Of a DNA stretch of 64,000 bases, positions 27,212 to 38,686 are shown piece after piece (position 1 is the first letter of the stretch; every line of letters begins with the position of its first letter). This DNA is from Roseivivax marinus (GTDB lineage Bacteria; Pseudomonadota; Alphaproteobacteria; Rhodobacterales; Rhodobacteraceae): contig NZ_FOAI01000001.1 in the NCBI RefSeq assembly GCF_900109705.1, forward strand, positions 1 through 64,000, given 5' to 3'. The position numbers and the translations under genes were made by a program. Under the pieces are notes generated by a model, which worked only from the letters and a program-made list of their open reading frames with translations, did no database searches and was not told the DNA's origin.

Positions 27212-28351
27212 TCAGGTCCGCCGGTCGCGCACCCGACGGTCTTGCAGACGTGCCAGAGCGCCGGAGATGCGCGCCGCCTCACGCGTGCCGCCGTATTCCG
27301 GCGGATAGACCGTTTCGCCGTCGGCGATACGCTCGGACAGGTCACCGAGCGCGCCGATGGGCCGGACGAACACCAGGGTGAAGATCGCGGTGAAGATGGC
27401 CACGATGGCCGCAAGGCCCAGTCCCGCGATGAGAATGGTGCCTCGCAGGTCCGACAGGCCCGAGCGGAACGAGTCCGCCGGCAGTCGCCCGACCATCCGC
27501 CAGCCAAAGCTTGGCAGATCGCCGTAGCCCACGCCGTTTACCAGCGACGAGAAGTAATCCTGACCGTCGGGCCAGGTCTCGCGGCCGGCGGTCACCGCGC
27601 CCGAGCGGGCCGTTCTCAGGATCTCCAACTCCTCGGGGGAAGGGCGGCCGCCGTCCGAGGCGACGATGACCTCGCCGTTGGGATTGATGAGGTAGACATC
27701 GAGGTCGAGCGTGCGCGCGGTATCGGCCAGCGCCCGCTCGGCCCAACCGAAATCGATGTGCATTCCGACGACCCCGATCACGTCGCCGTCCTCGTTCCTG
27801 ACGGGGCGGGCGAGGTCCAGAAGACGCAGCGGGCCATCTGCGCTGCGTCCGGGCATGCGCCGTGCGAGCAGCAGTGCCTCGTGCACGTCGCCCGCGAAGC
27901 CGCCCCGCAGGCCGTTGCGGAACCACGGGCGCTCGGCCACGCTCTCGCCTTCGAGCGTTCGGTCGGATGCGGCGATCACGGTGCCCTCGGTGTCGGCAAA
28001 GCCCACCCAGGACAGCCGGCGCCCGTCGCCCTGGAGCCCGTCCAGAAGGCCGCGCATGGCTTCGTCGGACATGGCCGGGATGTCCTCGGCGACCTGTTCG
28101 AGGTCCAGCCAGTCGGAATGCAGCAGGCGCGCGTAGGTCTCGGCCGCGGCTTCGGAGCGCAGCCGGACCGCGCTGTCGAGGGCCGAATCGAGGACACGGT
28201 CGGACCGCGTGACGAACAGCAGTAGAACCCCGGCCAGCACGGCAATCGCCGTCACGAGGACGAAGCCGTAGGTCGCGCCTGCCAGCGACAGGCGGGGCAG
28301 GACCGAGCGGGGATCGGCGCGGCGGCGGTCTTTGGCGGGCGTCTCTGTCAT
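27212..28351 (-). CDS. Membrane-bound periplasmic sensor protein ending after HAMP
   Basis: 379 residues. One N-terminal membrane helix (about residues 24-47), a periplasmic domain of about 255 residues with a tandem-PAS (dCache-like) look (WVGFADTEGTVIAASD, the RPWFRNGLRGG motif near residue 155, GVVGMHIDFGWAER), a second helix (about 305-329) and a 50-residue tail with a HAMP start (RPIGALGDLSERIADGE). The protein then stops, with no kinase, cyclase or methyl-accepting domain. The ATG was chosen because it overlaps the stop of the upstream small outer-membrane gene by one base (TGATG). The neighbourhood suggests a link to glucan synthesis control, but this is inferred. I do not see a frameshift that would restore an output domain. 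Confidence 0.75.
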   Translation of the reverse strand: MTETPAKDRRRADPRSVLPRLSLAGATYGFVLVTAIAVLAGVLLLFVTRSDRVLDSALDSAVRLRSEAAAETYARLLHSDWLDLEQVAEDIPAMSDEAMRGLLDGLQGDGRRLSWVGFADTEGTVIAASDRTLEGESVAERPWFRNGLRGGFAGDVHEALLLARRMPGRSADGPLRLLDLARPVRNEDGDVIGVVGMHIDFGWAERALADTARTLDLDVYLINPNGEVIVASDGGRPSPEELEILRTARSGAVTAGRETWPDGQDYFSSLVNGVGYGDLPSFGWRMVGRLPADSFRSGLSDLRGTILIAGLGLAAIVAIFTAIFTLVFVRPIGALGDLSERIADGETVYPPEYGGTREAARISGALARLQDRRVRDRRT

Positions 28352-28947
28352 CAGAACGTATTGATCGAGAGGCCGACGAACGCTTCCTCGGCGATGAAGC
28401 GCCAGCCGGCGCGCAGGCTCACGTCGCCGTCCCCGACGCGTTTGTTCACGGCGAAGGTTGCCTCGTCGTAGGTGTCGCTGCCGCCCCGCGACAACTCGGC
28501 CGAAACGCCGCTGTTGCCAAAGCTTGTCTGCACCAGAGCGAACCACGAGTTGTCGATCGTGCCCGCCTCGCCCAGCAGGTAGACGGCGCCGAACGACGTG
28601 GGGGTGTAGCGGTCGAGGATGATCTTGCCGCCCCCCCGGAGCCCCTCGTACCCGTCATCGTCGTCGCGGGTCACGGCCAGCGCGGGGCCGAGCTTGAGCG
28701 TCGCGATGTCGCCCAGCGGGAAGGCGTAGGTCAGGCTGGCCCCGGCTTGCGAACCGCCGTCGTAGTCGTTGAAGCTCAGGCCGTAGTTCAGACGCCCGCG
28801 CGCGACGGTGCCCACGGCGTCGGCCGCGGTGGGCGACAGGTCGACTTGCAGGAAGCTGCCGTCGGCATGGGCGGGGGCGGCGGACAGCGTGGCGGCGAGG
28901 GCGAGGATTCCAGCGCCGAAGGCGAAGGGGCGGGCCGTGCGGATCAT
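28351..28947 (-). CDS. Small outer-membrane beta-barrel-like protein
   Basis: 198 residues. The signal peptide (about residues 1-28) ends AHADG. The mature protein has alternating strands (RGRLNYGLSFNDYDGG, GASLTYAFPL, FGAVYLLGEAG, DVSLRAGWRFI) and ends in Phe (SINTF), consistent with a BAM-inserted barrel of about eight strands. I recognise no family. It is translationally coupled to the downstream HAMP-ending sensor through TGATG, so the two are probably one functional unit, for instance a pore or receptor and its sensor. Confidence 0.65.
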   Translation of the reverse strand: MIRTARPFAFGAGILALAATLSAAPAHADGSFLQVDLSPTAADAVGTVARGRLNYGLSFNDYDGGSQAGASLTYAFPLGDIATLKLGPALAVTRDDDDGYEGLRGGGKIILDRYTPTSFGAVYLLGEAGTIDNSWFALVQTSFGNSGVSAELSRGGSDTYDEATFAVNKRVGDGDVSLRAGWRFIAEEAFVGLSINTF

Positions 28948-29166
28948 GGAGGGACGGGTCCTTATTCGGTCGAACTCGTTGTGCCGCGATCATGCCCGAG
29001 CGCCGCACGGAACCCAATCGGTCGCGCGCGATACACACGAAAAGGTGCATGATCGAGACTCTTTAGCAACTAGGCGCCGACTGTGTCGGCACCGTGGTTC
29101 TCGCATGGAAATGCTGCCGCGCGCCTGCCCGGATCCGGGGCTGAGCGAGCCTCCGCCGGTCCCGGC

Positions 29167-30153
29167 TTACGGGGCGACGGGCACCACGATCCGGCCGCGT
29201 ACTTCGCCGTCGAGGAAGCGCGGCGCGGTCTCGATCACCTGCGACAGCGGCAGTTCCACCGACAGGGCGTCGAGCTTGGCGAGATCGAGGTCCGTGCCGA
29301 GGCGGGTCCACGCCTCGATCCGCTCGGGCTTGGGGACCATGACGCTGTCCACGCCGGCCAGCGTGACGCCGCGGAGGATGAACGGCGCGACCGAGGTTGG
29401 CAGATCCATGCCCGCGGCAAGACCGCAGGCCGCGACGGTGCCGCGATAGCGCACCTGCGACAGAAGGTTGGCGAGCACCGTGCTGCCGGCGACGTCGATT
29501 CCCGCCGCCCAGCGTTCCTTGGCCAGCGGGCGGACCTTGCCGGTGAACTCGTCGCGGCTCACGATTTCCGATGCGCCGAGGCCCTTGAGGTAGTCGGTCT
29601 CGGATTCGCGGCCGGTGATCGCGGCGACCTCGTAGCCCAGCCCGGACAGGATCGCGGTGGCGACGCTGCCGACGCCGCCCGCCGCGCCGGTGACCGCCAC
29701 CGGTCCCGCGTCGGGGGTGACGCCGTGGCGTTCGAGCGCCATGACGCAGAGCATCGCGGTATAGCCGGCGGTGCCGATTGCCATCGCCTGGTTCATGCCG
29801 ATGCCGTCGGGCAGGGGGATCAGCCAGTCGCCCTTGACGCGCGCCTCGCCGGCAAGTCCGCCCCAATGCGTCTCGCCCACGCCCCAGCCGTTCAGGACCA
29901 CGCGGTCGCCCTCGGAAAAGTCGGGGTGGCTGCTTTCGATTACGGTGCCGGCGAAGTCGATGCCGGGCACCATGGGAAACTTGCGGACGACGGGCCCGCG
30001 GCCGGTGATCGCCAGGGCGTCCTTGTAGTTCAGCGTGCTGTAGGCGACCGCAACGCGGACGTCGCCTTCGGGCAGGGCGTCGGGTTCGAGCTGCGTCAGC
30101 GACACGGTCTGGTCGCCGTCCTCGGGCTTCTCGATCAGAATGGCGTCGAACAT
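29167..30153 (-). CDS. acuI: Acrylyl-CoA reductase (AcuI/YhdH type)
   Basis: 328 residues, the standard length. AcuI reduces acryloyl-CoA to propionyl-CoA with NADPH; in roseobacters it detoxifies acrylate and 3-hydroxypropionate arising from dimethylsulfoniopropionate breakdown. Family signs: the N-terminal [23 protein letters not shown], the zinc-free medium-chain reductase fold, nucleotide-binding [11 protein letters not shown] (about residues 151-161) and LPLSQVIE near the C-terminus. It stands alone here without dddP, dmdA or acuR, so physiological coupling to DMSP cannot be shown from this window. Confidence 0.82.
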   Translation of the reverse strand: MFDAILIEKPEDGDQTVSLTQLEPDALPEGDVRVAVAYSTLNYKDALAITGRGPVVRKFPMVPGIDFAGTVIESSHPDFSEGDRVVLNGWGVGETHWGGLAGEARVKGDWLIPLPDGIGMNQAMAIGTAGYTAMLCVMALERHGVTPDAGPVAVTGAAGGVGSVATAILSGLGYEVAAITGRESETDYLKGLGASEIVSRDEFTGKVRPLAKERWAAGIDVAGSTVLANLLSQVRYRGTVAACGLAAGMDLPTSVAPFILRGVTLAGVDSVMVPKPERIEAWTRLGTDLDLAKLDALSVELPLSQVIETAPRFLDGEVRGRIVVPVAP

Positions 30154-30369
30154 GGATCCTCCGCGGTGTGCTGTATCGCGGCCTCCCCGGCGCCGCTCCG
30201 TTCAGGCGAAAGCGTAGAGCAACACGGGCGCGACACAAGCGCGGCAGTCGCAGCCGGCGTCATCATGTTCATGCAGCCTTTTCACGTGGGAGGCGCCGAG
30301 CCCCCCGTGCGCCCGGACGCGGGGATCTGTATAAACCCCCGGAACGACAGCCTACCGGAGTGCCCGCAC

Positions 30370-31412
30370 ATGGCCGACAGACCCGACATCGCCGACGCCG
30401 CCGCGCAGCGCATCCTCGTCCTCGACGGCGCGATGGGCACCATGATCCAGGCCGAGAAGCCCGACGAGGCGACCTATCGCGGCACCCGCTTCGCCGATCA
30501 CGGCAGCGACGTCGCTGGCAACAACGAGCTTCTGAGCCTGACGCAGCCGGACATGATCCGCGCCATCCACGCGGAATTCCTGGAGGCCAACGCGGACATC
30601 CTCTGCACCAACACCTTCGGCGCGAACGCGGTGAGCCAAGCCGATTACGGCATGGCGGACCTCGCCTACGAGATGAACGTCGAGAGCGTTCGCCTGGCGC
30701 GCGAGGCCGGCGACGCGGTGGACCGCCCGGTCTGGGTCGCGGGCGGCATCGGGCCGACCAACCAGACCGCCTCGATCAGCCCGGACGTCAACGACCCGGG
30801 CTTCCGCGGGATCACCTTCGACCAGCTGGCCGAAGCCTATGGCGAGGCCGCACGCGGCCTGATCGACGGCGGCGCGGACCTGCTGCTGGTGGAGACGATC
30901 TTCGACACGCTGAACGCCAAGGCCGCGATCTACGCCATCGAGGCGCTGCGCGACGAGGGGGTGGCGGTGCCGCCGGTGATGATCTCGGGCACGATCACCG
31001 ACCGCTCGGGCCGCACGCTGACCGGCCAGACGCCCGAGGCGTTCTGGACCTCGGTCGCCCATGCGCGGCCCTTCTCGGTGGGTCTCAACTGCGCGTTGGG
31101 CGCGGCCGAGATGCGCGCCCACGTCCGAACGCTGGCCGGCGTCGCGGACACGCGTATCAGCGCCTACCCGAACGCGGGCCTGCCCAACGAGATGGGCGGC
31201 TACGACGAGACGCCCGAGGAAACCGCCGCGCACCTTGCCGAGTGGGCCGACAGCGGACTGGTGAACATCGTGGGCGGGTGCTGCGGCACCACGCCCGACC
31301 ACATCGCGGCCATTGCCCGCGCGGTCGCGGGCAAGGCCCCGCGCAAGATCCCCGCCAAGGTGCGCAAGATGCGCCTGTCGGGCCTCGAAATGTTCGAAGC
31401 AGGGAGCGCCGC

Positions 31413-31416
<4 letters not shown>
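30370..31416 (+). CDS. Homocysteine S-methyltransferase domain protein (N-terminal piece of a split methionine synthase)
   Basis: 348 residues, corresponding to the homocysteine-binding TIM barrel that forms the first domain of full-length Met[13 protein letters not shown] begins the barrel. The three zinc-binding cysteines are present: Cys241 in NCALG and the Cys304/Cys305 pair in [11 protein letters not shown]. It activates homocysteine as the thiolate acceptor. Its last four bases overlap the start of the large cobalamin-dependent subunit (ATGA), so equal production of the two halves is expected. It could also be called betaine-homocysteine methyltransferase-like, but the coupling to MetH domains argues for a methionine synthase subunit. 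No SAM, SAH or cobalamin riboswitch was recognised upstream. Confidence 0.88.
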
Positions 31417-34073
<2,657 letters not shown>

Positions 34074-34078
34074 GGCCG

Positions 34079-34114
34079 GGCGGGTGCCGGGGCTGCTGGT
34101 CCCCGGCACCCGCC
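34079..34114. terminator. Long hairpin between convergent metH and flavoprotein genes
   Basis: A perfect 14-bp inverted repeat, GGCGGGTGCCGGGG and its complement, with an 8-base loop, placed 6 bases after the metH stop and 7 bases before the end of the opposing gene. It lacks a T run, but such a stem in both RNAs would act as a bidirectional end. Confidence 0.65.
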
Positions 34115-34121
34115 GTCCGCA

Positions 34122-35501
34122 TCAGTTCCCGGGCACGATCTTTCCGGGGTTGAGGATGCCGTGCGGGTCGAGCGCCCGCTTGATCGAGCCCATCACCGCC
34201 CAGGCGGGGCCGTGCTCTTCCTCCATGTACTTCATCTTGCCGCTGCCGACGCCGTGCTCGCCGGTGACGGTGCCGCCATGTTCCAGCGCCAGGTGGTTCA
34301 CGGCATGGGCCAGTCCTTGCGCGCGCCGGAGTTCGTCGGGGGCCTCCGGGTCGATCAGGATCGACAGGTGGAAATTGCCGTCGCCCACGTGCCCCACCAG
34401 AGGCGCGATCAGTCCGGCGTCTTCGATGGCGGTCTTGGAGGCCGCGATGCAGTCGGCCAGCGCCGAGATCGGGACGCAGACATCCGTGACCATCGCAGCC
34501 GTGCCGGGCCGCAGCGCCTTGCAGGCATAGTAGGCGTTGTGCCGGGCCTGCCACAGCCGGTTGCGGTCCTCGGTGTTGGTGGCCCAGGCGAAGTCGCCGG
34601 CGCCGAACTCCTCGGCAATCTCGCGGAAGGCGGCGACCTGTTCCTCGACGCCGGTTTCAGTGCCGTGGAATTCCAGGAAGAGGTGCGGCACCTCCGGAAA
34701 GCTCATGTCGGGGTTGGCCAGCGTCATGCCCTGCATCATCACCTCGTCGAGAAGCTCGATCCGCGCCATGGGCAGGCCGGACTGGATGGCGAGGATGACC
34801 GTGTCCACCGCCGCAGCGACGGTGGGGAACGTCGCCGTGGCCGCGGAGATGCGCTCGGGCACACCGTGCAGGCGAACCGTCAGCTTGGTGATGATGCCGA
34901 GCGTGCCCTCGGAGCCCACGAAAAGCCGCGTCAGGTCGTAGCCGGCCGACGATTTCTTGGCGCGCGTGCCGGTCTCGATCACCGTGCCGTCGGCCAGCAC
35001 CACCTCGAGCGCGAGCACCGTCTCGCGCATGGTGCCGTAGCGGACCGCGTTGGTCCCGGAGGCCCGCGTCGCGGCCATGCCGCCCAGCGTCGCGTCGGCG
35101 CCCGGATCGACGGTGAACATCAGGCCCGAGGCGCGCAGTTCGTCGTTGAGCTGCGAGCGGGTCACGCCGGGCTGGACCACGGCGTCGAGATCGGCGTCGT
35201 GGATCTCAAGCACCTTGTTCATCCGGCTGGTGTCGATGCTGATGCCGCCGCGCACCGGGATCACGTGGCCTTCGAGAGAGGTGCCGATGCCGAAGGGAAT
35301 GACCGGGCAGCCGTCGGCGGCGCAGATCGCCACGATGCGCGACACCTCCTCGGTGCTTTCGGGAAAGGCCACGGCGTCGGGCAGGGCGGTGGGCGTCCAC
35401 GCCTCGTCGCGCCCGTGCATCTCGCGCACCGACGATCCGGTGGAAAGCCTGTCGCCCAGAAGCTCGGTCAGGCGTTCGATGGTGCCGCTGCGGTCGGTCA
35501 T
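34122..35501 (-). CDS. FAD-linked oxidase, D-lactate dehydrogenase (cytochrome) type
   Basis: 459 residues. An N-terminal FAD-binding domain of the vanillyl-alcohol-oxidase fold (about residues 40-215; PFGIGTSLEGHV, PGADATLGGMAATRASGTNAVRYG, SSAGYDLTRLFVGSEGTLGIIT) is followed by the C-terminal FAD-oxidase domain with VGHVGDGNFHL (near residue 370) and TGEHGVGSGK. This subgroup oxidises D-lactate or related 2-hydroxy acids and passes electrons to the respiratory chain; GlcD-type glycolate oxidases are the main alternative, but no glcE or glcF is adjacent. The ATG at 35501 is supported by AAGGAG. It seems to be a single-gene unit. Confidence 0.87.
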   Translation of the reverse strand: MTDRSGTIERLTELLGDRLSTGSSVREMHGRDEAWTPTALPDAVAFPESTEEVSRIVAICAADGCPVIPFGIGTSLEGHVIPVRGGISIDTSRMNKVLEIHDADLDAVVQPGVTRSQLNDELRASGLMFTVDPGADATLGGMAATRASGTNAVRYGTMRETVLALEVVLADGTVIETGTRAKKSSAGYDLTRLFVGSEGTLGIITKLTVRLHGVPERISAATATFPTVAAAVDTVILAIQSGLPMARIELLDEVMMQGMTLANPDMSFPEVPHLFLEFHGTETGVEEQVAAFREIAEEFGAGDFAWATNTEDRNRLWQARHNAYYACKALRPGTAAMVTDVCVPISALADCIAASKTAIEDAGLIAPLVGHVGDGNFHLSILIDPEAPDELRRAQGLAHAVNHLALEHGGTVTGEHGVGSGKMKYMEEEHGPAWAVMGSIKRALDPHGILNPGKIVPGN

Positions 35502-35655
35502 GGCGTGTCTCCTTGAGGCTCGCGCCCGGCATAGCACCGGCTATCCTCGCGCGACAGCGGCGGGTCGCGCGCCCGTGACCACCTCGGGAAAGCGTTTGAA
35601 CGGGGCGGGGGGCCGCCTATTCTGCGACCGACCGTTCCAGCAAAGCCGAGGGGCC

Positions 35656-38600
35656 ATGCGCGCCGTCCTGATCCCGTTTCTCTGCCTTCTTGCCCTGCCC
35701 GTCGCGGTCGCCGCCGACGCCCCGCGCGCGCTTTACGTCTGGGGCAACAGCCTCGTGGACTATCCCGACGTCGACCGCGCCAGCGTGCCCTACTGGCTGG
35801 GACGTATGACCGAGGCCGAGGGCCGCGCGCTGTCGATCGACGGGCAGTGGGGCTTCCTGCGCGAGTTTCCCGACATGGAAGTTGCGGCCGAGTGGCAGGT
35901 CGAGGGCGTCGCGCGGCTGGGGTCCGGGGACCTGTCCGACTACGACGCGGCGATCCTCGCGCCGACGAACTTCATCCAGTACCAGCCGCCCGGCGCCGAC
36001 TACCACGAGGGCGACGAAAGCCCTCTCGACGTGACGCTGGCGCAGGTCGACCGCCACCCGGAGGATCAGCCGGTTCTGATCTACGAGGGCTGGGCCGATA
36101 TGGGCGACTACGGCTTTCCGCCCGACCGCCGTGCCGAGCGGAGGTACCACGCGGCAAACCGGGGCGACTATCACGACTGGCACGTGGATTACCTGGCCGA
36201 GCTGCGCGCGGCCCGGCCGGACCGGACGTTCGGGCTGATCCCGGTGGCGCCGGTCCTGTCGGAGCTTCTGACCGGCCCCTTGCAGGGGCTGGAGCCCGAG
36301 TTGTTCTACGTCGACGATGCCCCGCACGGCACCGAGGACACCTACGCGCTGGCGGCGCTGGTGGTCCATGCCTCGCTTTTTGGCGAGGTGCCCGGAGCTT
36401 TCGCTCCGCCCGCCACGCTGGCCGACGAGGTGCGCGCCGCGTGGCCGCAGATCCTCCGGGCGGTGGAGGACGGCGTTGCGCGGCTGGCGGACGTGGAGGT
36501 TGCCGACTGGGCGGACAGGTCTGAGACCCGCGCCGAGAGTGACGAAGCCCCGGAGGACGAGGCCCGGCGCGCGGCCGAGGATGCCCGATCCGGTGCCGCC
36601 GAACCGCCGGGGACCGAGGACGCTGCCGCCGGCGAAGATCCTGACGAGGAAGGCGAACATGTCGCCGCCGCCCTGGCGCGCATCGCCCCCGAGGGCGACC
36701 CGCTGCCGCCCCGCTCCGACGTGACCCTGCCGCCCGCCGGGGCCGAACCGGACGGGGCACCGGCGCTGGCCGTCGGGCTGAACGGCATCTCCGACTGGTC
36801 GACGCAGCACCCGTTCATTGACCTGATGAAGACCTCGCGCCCCTGGATCGGACACCTGCCCGACCAGTGGGGCGGGGTGTCCACCGAGGAGCTGCGCGTA
36901 GGCGGACACCTGGACGCGCAGGGCTGGCCGGTCCGCATCCCCGAGGGCGTGGCGCGTCTCGAGACCTTCATCCTGACCGATCAGCCCGAGGCGGCCGAGC
37001 ATCTGCGCGGGGCCTACCTGCTGACCTACGACGGCACCGGCACGCTCGAGGTCGGGGGGCGCGCCCGGCGCGTGTGGTATCTGCCGAACGAGGTCACCTT
37101 TCACTACGCCCCGGGCGACGGGCCGGTGGGCATCGCCATCACCGAGACCGATCCCGACGACCCGATCCGCAACATACAGGTGGTCCGCCGCGACTACATG
37201 CGGCTGCACGAGGTCGGCGCGCTGTTCAACCCGCTCTGGCTGGACCGGATCGAGGATGCCCGCGCGGTGCGGTTCATGGACTGGATGATGACCAACGGCT
37301 CCACCGCCGAGACGTGGGACGACCGCCCGCGCATGGACGACGCGACTTGGGCCGAGTGGGGCGTTCCCGTCGAGGCGATGGTGCGACTGGCCAACCGGAT
37401 CGGCGCGGACCCGTGGTTCACCATGCCCCACCGGGCCGATGACGGATACGTCCGCGCCTTCGCCGAGGCGGTGCGCGACGGGCTGGATCCGGACCTGCGC
37501 GCCTACGTGGAATACTCCAACGAGGTCTGGAACTTCACCTTCCCGCAAGCTCGTTGGGCGGCCGAACGCGCACGCGAGAAGTGGGGCGAGAGCGACACCG
37601 GCTGGATGCAGTATTACGGCCTGCGCGCCGCGCAGGTCATGGACCTCTGGTCGGAGGTCTTCGGCGACGCGGCCGGAGATCGGCTGGTGCGCGTGGCGTC
37701 CACACAGACCGGCTGGCCGGGGCTGGAGGAAAACGTGCTGACCGCGCCGCTGGCCTTTCTCGAACTCGGCCGCCCGCCGTCCGAAAGCTTCGACGCCTAC
37801 GCCGTGACCGGCTATTTCGGCTACGAGGCGGGAGAGCCGGAGGCGGCGGACGTGATCTCGGGCTGGCTCGACCGGGCCGAGGCCGACGCGCGCGCCGAGG
37901 GAGAGGCCGGGGGGCTAAGCCGCGTGGCGCTGCGCGAATACGTCGACGGCGCCCGGTTCGAGCCCGCCTTCGGCGCCATGGCCCGCGCGATCCGCGAGGG
38001 CTCGCTGGCCACGCTGACCAAAGAGCTTTTCCCCTACCACGCGCGCGTGGCCGAGGCCGCGGGCCTCGACCTCATCATGTACGAGGGCGGCACCCACGCC
38101 GCGGCGCAGGGCGAGTTCGTCGGCGACGCGCGCTACACCGACTTCCTCGCCGCGTTCAGCTATTCGCCGGAAATGGCCGCGCTCTACCAGGAGGCGCTGG
38201 ACGGCTGGCTCGCGGCGGGAGGACGGTTGTTCAACGCCTTCGTGGACGTGGCGCCGCCATCGAAATGGGGATCCTGGGGGGCATTGCGGCATCTCGACGA
38301 CGCCAATCCCCGCTGGGACGTGCTGATGGCGCACAATGCCTCGGCCCCGGTGGACTGGCAGCCGCGGGCAGCCGACGCCTTCGACGGCGGGATGCTGCGC
38401 GCGGCGGGCGAGGGCGGCGAAACGCTGACCGGGCGCGCCGGCCCCGACATCCTGCTGGGCGGTCCCGGCGACGACGTGCTGCGCGGGGGCGGCGGCGACG
38501 ACCGCCTGCATGGCGGGCTCGGCCGCGATCGCGCGGTGCTGCCGGGCGCGCGCCCCGATTGGCGCTTCGACGAGGACGGCCCGCGGCTGGTGGCGACACG

Positions 38601-38682
38601 GGGGGACGAGACCGTGGTCCTGTTCGCGGTGGAAGAGATGGTCTTTGCCGACGCGCCGGACGACGTGATCCCGACGAACTGA
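35656..38682 (+). CDS. Large secreted SGNH-hydrolase/glycosidase-like protein with RTX repeats
   Basis: 1,008 residues. A signal peptide (about 1-20) precedes an SGNH-like domain (about 22-265) with the nucleophile candidate Ser32 in WGNSLVDY and the catalytic-dyad candidate DDAPHG (near residues 220-225). A Glu/Asp/Ala-rich linker (about 290-355) follows. The large second domain (about 375-910) has GLNGISDWSTQHPF at its start and YSNEVWN with a candidate catalytic Glu near residue 623, as in clan GH-A-like barrels. A short block of calcium-binding repeats (about 920-960) closes the protein and fits type I secretion or calcium-dependent folding outside the cell. It sits at the edge of the polysaccharide locus, so modifying or cutting the exported glycan is a reasonable inference; neither activity is proven. 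Confidence 0.72.
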   Translation: MRAVLIPFLCLLALPVAVAADAPRALYVWGNSLVDYPDVDRASVPYWLGRMTEAEGRALSIDGQWGFLREFPDMEVAAEWQVEGVARLGSGDLSDYDAAILAPTNFIQYQPPGADYHEGDESPLDVTLAQVDRHPEDQPVLIYEGWADMGDYGFPPDRRAERRYHAANRGDYHDWHVDYLAELRAARPDRTFGLIPVAPVLSELLTGPLQGLEPELFYVDDAPHGTEDTYALAALVVHASLFGEVPGAFAPPATLADEVRAAWPQILRAVEDGVARLADVEVADWADRSETRAESDEAPEDEARRAAEDARSGAAEPPGTEDAAAGEDPDEEGEHVAAALARIAPEGDPLPPRSDVTLPPAGAEPDGAPALAVGLNGISDWSTQHPFIDLMKTSRPWIGHLPDQWGGVSTEELRVGGHLDAQGWPVRIPEGVARLETFILTDQPEAAEHLRGAYLLTYDGTGTLEVGGRARRVWYLPNEVTFHYAPGDGPVGIAITETDPDDPIRNIQVVRRDYMRLHEVGALFNPLWLDRIEDARAVRFMDWMMTNGSTAETWDDRPRMDDATWAEWGVPVEAMVRLANRIGADPWFTMPHRADDGYVRAFAEAVRDGLDPDLRAYVEYSNEVWNFTFPQARWAAERAREKWGESDTGWMQYYGLRAAQVMDLWSEVFGDAAGDRLVRVASTQTGWPGLEENVLTAPLAFLELGRPPSESFDAYAVTGYFGYEAGEPEAADVISGWLDRAEADARAEGEAGGLSRVALREYVDGARFEPAFGAMARAIREGSLATLTKELFPYHARVAEAAGLDLIMYEGGTHAAAQGEFVGDARYTDFLAAFSYSPEMAALYQEALDGWLAAGGRLFNAFVDVAPPSKWGSWGALRHLDDANPRWDVLMAHNASAPVDWQPRAADAFDGGMLRAAGEGGETLTGRAGPDILLGGPGDDVLRGGGGDDRLHGGLGRDRAVLPGARPDWRFDEDGPRLVATRGDETVVLFAVEEMVFADAPDDVIPTN
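38414..38532 (+). repeat. RTX-type calcium-binding nonapeptide repeats
   Basis: Codes for about four imperfect copies of GGxGxDxLx near the C-terminus of the SGNH/glycosidase-like protein: TGRAGPDIL, GGPGDDVL, GGGGDDRL and GGLGRDRA. Such repeats form a calcium-loaded parallel beta-roll in secreted proteins. The array is short and the last copy is degenerate. Confidence 0.8.
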
Positions 38683-38686
38683 GGCC

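Noticed and set aside
30154-30369. SAM, SAH or cobalamin riboswitch before the methionine synthase genes
   Set aside because: I searched by eye for the conserved cores and found none of them.
30168-31412. An upstream in-frame extension of metH giving a 1,301-residue protein
   Set aside because: The first 415 residues are an out-of-frame reading of the homocysteine methyltransferase gene; homology to MetH begins exactly at 31413.
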